Origin: Nitrososphaeraceae archaeon
Lineage (GTDB): Archaea > Thermoproteota > Nitrososphaeria > Nitrososphaerales > Nitrososphaeraceae
Reading direction: 5' to 3'
DNA: 7,571 nucleotides
Assembly (NCBI GenBank): GCA_029240395.1
Contig: JAREAJ010000037.1
Location: forward strand, 1-7,571
Made by a program: the position numbers and the translations under genes. The stretch's first letter is position 1. Every line of letters starts with the position of its first letter. The notes under the pieces are model-generated. The model searched no databases, was not told the origin of the DNA, and saw nothing but the letters and a program-made list of their open reading frames with translations. This document shows, piece by piece, positions 6,754 through 7,571 of the stretch.

Positions 6754-6823
6754 ATTCTTTCACTTTGATTGCCGTAAGCCTACAAAAGCCACGGAAGATA
6801 TGAAAGTGACTATCTTCGTTCAT
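6719..6823 (-). CDS. possible upstream ORF overlapping the helicase start
   Basis: A 34-residue ORF (begins MNEDSHFHIF, ends RIRNRC) opens at ATG 6823 and ends 35 bases inside the helicase gene in another frame. An AAGGA-like ribosome site lies about five bases upstream of its ATG. If the helicase mRNA starts near 6858 as the TATA box suggests, ribosomes would meet this ATG before the weak TTG of the helicase. The peptide resembles nothing I know, so any role would be as a regulatory leader. The frame is also open upstream to ATG 6907, but that lies ahead of the predicted transcript start. Confidence 0.25.
   Translation of the reverse strand: MNEDSHFHIFRGFCRLTAIKVKEFEDISRIRNRC
6794..6817 (-). 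promoter_or_regulatory. hairpin in the helicase leader
   Basis: GAAGATA and TATCTTC form a perfect 7-bp inverted repeat around a 10-base loop. In the helicase mRNA this hairpin would sit about 40 bases before the TTG start and inside the upstream ORF. It could influence translation or RNA stability, or be a binding site for the helicase itself. No T-run follows, so it is unlikely to be a terminator. Confidence 0.35.
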
Positions 6824-6873
6824 GTACTTCCTTAATCCGCCGCAATCTTTTTGACAGGTCAAACTATGATTTA

Positions 6874-6909
6874 CTCGAATATAATTATATCGAGAGTATA
6901 TGATCATAT
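6874..6909. repeat. two adjacent palindromes at the helicase promoter
   Basis: Positions 6874-6894 form a 20-bp palindrome (arms CTCGA and TCGAG around TATAATTATA) broken by a single extra A near 6878-6879. Three bases further, 6898-6909 is a perfect 12-bp palindrome, ATATGATCATAT. The first covers the most TATA-like sequence upstream of the helicase. The pair looks like dimeric-regulator binding sites, or a symmetrical TATA region that could fire in both directions. Confidence 0.5.
6880..6890 (-). promoter_or_regulatory. probable TATA box of the helicase
   Basis: On the minus strand ATATAATTATA is the best TATA-like match upstream of the helicase. With usual archaeal spacing, transcription would start near 6858, giving a leader of about 105 nt before TTG 6753. 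That is long for an archaeal mRNA and fits a regulated gene. It lies within the palindrome at 6874-6894. Confidence 0.45.
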
Positions 6910-7085
6910 CAGGTTCAATGAGTTTGAAAAATTAGCGGAACAAGTGCCTGTAAGCTAATTACTGTCTTACTTTATGGGATTTGTCTCTGGCTTCATTGAA
7001 AATGAGGCATATTGGCGGTTTAGGCCTAGCAGGATAAATGTTGGATCTAGCATTGGATTTAACATTAAGCCTACTACATCAGAAT

Positions 7086-7095
7086 ATTTTAAATA
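7086..7095 (+). promoter_or_regulatory. probable TATA box of the zinc protein gene
   Basis: TTTTAAATAA is centred about 32 bases before ATG 7123, consistent with a short-leader or leaderless mRNA. A second AT-rich stretch (AATTAAATT near 7102) is too close to the start codon to serve as well. No Shine-Dalgarno sequence precedes the ATG, in line with a leaderless gene. Confidence 0.4.
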
Positions 7096-7122
7096 ACTTC
7101 TAATTAAATTCAATGTTGTAAC

Positions 7123-7571
7123 ATGATGAGCGAAGAACCTAGCCTACGTGAAAAGAAACTACGTGGCTCTGGAGGGTATGCTTTGGCAAAGGTAACAGAT
7201 GAGGAACAAAAAAGAGGCAACCTTGGTGGCCCCGAACTATTTTTAGCAGGGGTAGGCAGACTACCCGAGGAAAGATTTTCAAAGTACTTCTGTAACAAAT
7301 GCGAAAAAGAATACAAAGGCTCTCCACCACTTAAATTCGAGAATCCCAATGAGGACCTTGGAGAAGGCGTCACTCTAGCAGAAAAAGGCGAATATAAGTG
7401 TGCCACATGCGATAGCACTATTGCTCAGTACAGAAAATTCGACTCATCATCGGTTTCACCACATGAGGCAGATAGTCAACAAGCTACCATTTCTAAAGGT
7501 GGTACTGACAATAGATCCAGAGGGGTAGAGAGCCAAACAGGACAGCAAACTGTTGAAGGGGATAAGGCTCA
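7123..7571 (+). CDS. unrecognised zinc-ribbon-like protein (3' partial)
   Basis: An open frame of 149 codons running off the window with no stop. ATG 7123 is followed directly by a second ATG (7126). I do not recognise the family. Residues 1-55 are charged and glycine-containing (GGPELFLAGVGRLPEERF at 35-52). Two CxxC pairs follow, CNKC (C57, C60) and CATC (C93, C96), separated by 32 residues, so a single zinc site of ribbon type is likely. From about 107 onward the sequence is Ser/Gln/Gly/Asp-rich and probably disordered. No membrane segment or catalytic motif is seen. The codon pattern, acidic/basic composition and upstream TATA box support a real gene; the minus-strand ORFs opposite it are poorer. 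Transcribed divergently from the helicase. A nucleic-acid or protein-binding role is possible but unproven. Confidence 0.8.
   Translation, partial: MMSEEPSLREKKLRGSGGYALAKVTDEEQKRGNLGGPELFLAGVGRLPEERFSKYFCNKCEKEYKGSPPLKFENPNEDLGEGVTLAEKGEYKCATCDSTIAQYRKFDSSSVSPHEADSQQATISKGGTDNRSRGVESQTGQQTVEGDKA

Larger units (their letters stand above)
6824..7122. other. divergent intergenic region
   Basis: About 300 bases between the helicase leader and the divergent zinc protein gene. It holds the helicase promoter and palindromes (6874-6909), a tandem imperfect 12-bp repeat (7041-7052 and 7053-7064, TTGGATCTAGCA and TTGGATTTAACA, 10 of 12 identical), and an AT-rich core promoter before 7123. From 6910 to 7020 I see nothing beyond short chance-level repeats. 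Confidence 0.5.

Noticed and set aside
6950..6970. GTAAG / CTTAC hairpin in the divergent intergenic region
   Set aside because: Only five base pairs with an 11-base loop, and not followed by a T-run; expected by chance.
7110..7418. 102-codon minus-strand ORF opposite the zinc protein
   Set aside because: The plus-strand frame has paired CxxC motifs, a TATA box and a hydrophilic soluble composition; the minus ORF shows none of these.

Overview
The window looks archaeal, most likely an AT-rich member of the Thaumarchaeota (Nitrososphaerota). The evidence is a riboflavin operon of the archaeal type (GTP cyclohydrolase III, archaeal-style lumazine synthase and a stand-alone RibD-like reductase), a transcription factor E gene, promoters with TATA boxes and little or no leader, and frequent TTG starts. 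The phylum is inferred from gene content and order; no rRNA marker is present.

Positions 2-3985 (+ strand) hold a tightly packed operon for riboflavin, and probably also for the deazaflavin of coenzyme F420: ribB (5' end outside the window), ribH, GTP cyclohydrolase III (arfA), a COG0402-type amidohydrolase, and the pyrimidine reductase arfC. Each gene touches or overlaps the next. ArfA opens GTP, ArfC reduces the ribosyl side chain, RibB makes the four-carbon unit, and RibH joins the two branches. The pathway also needs a deformylase, a deaminase and a phosphatase. The amidohydrolase between arfA and arfC has the complete metal and acid/base residues of a cytosine/guanine/SAH deaminase, so it is a strong candidate for the missing deaminase. 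This is the most interesting point in the window.

Positions 4010-4546 (- strand) encode the general transcription factor TFE, converging on the operon. Its reading frame stays open for 85 further codons upstream, so the start is uncertain. A well-placed TATA box supports the short form. From there to 5421 lies sparse DNA with one doubtful small membrane-protein ORF and a nested pair of inverted repeats.

Positions 5422-6753 (- strand) encode a complete DEAD-box RNA helicase with an Arg/Tyr/His-rich tail and a TTG start. Upstream is a probable leader of about 100 nt with a short upstream ORF, a hairpin, and two adjacent palindromes over and beside the likely TATA box. This suggests control of helicase expression.

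Positions 7123-7571 (+ strand, running off the window) encode an unrecognised zinc-ribbon-like protein with two CxxC pairs and a hydrophilic tail, transcribed divergently from the helicase.
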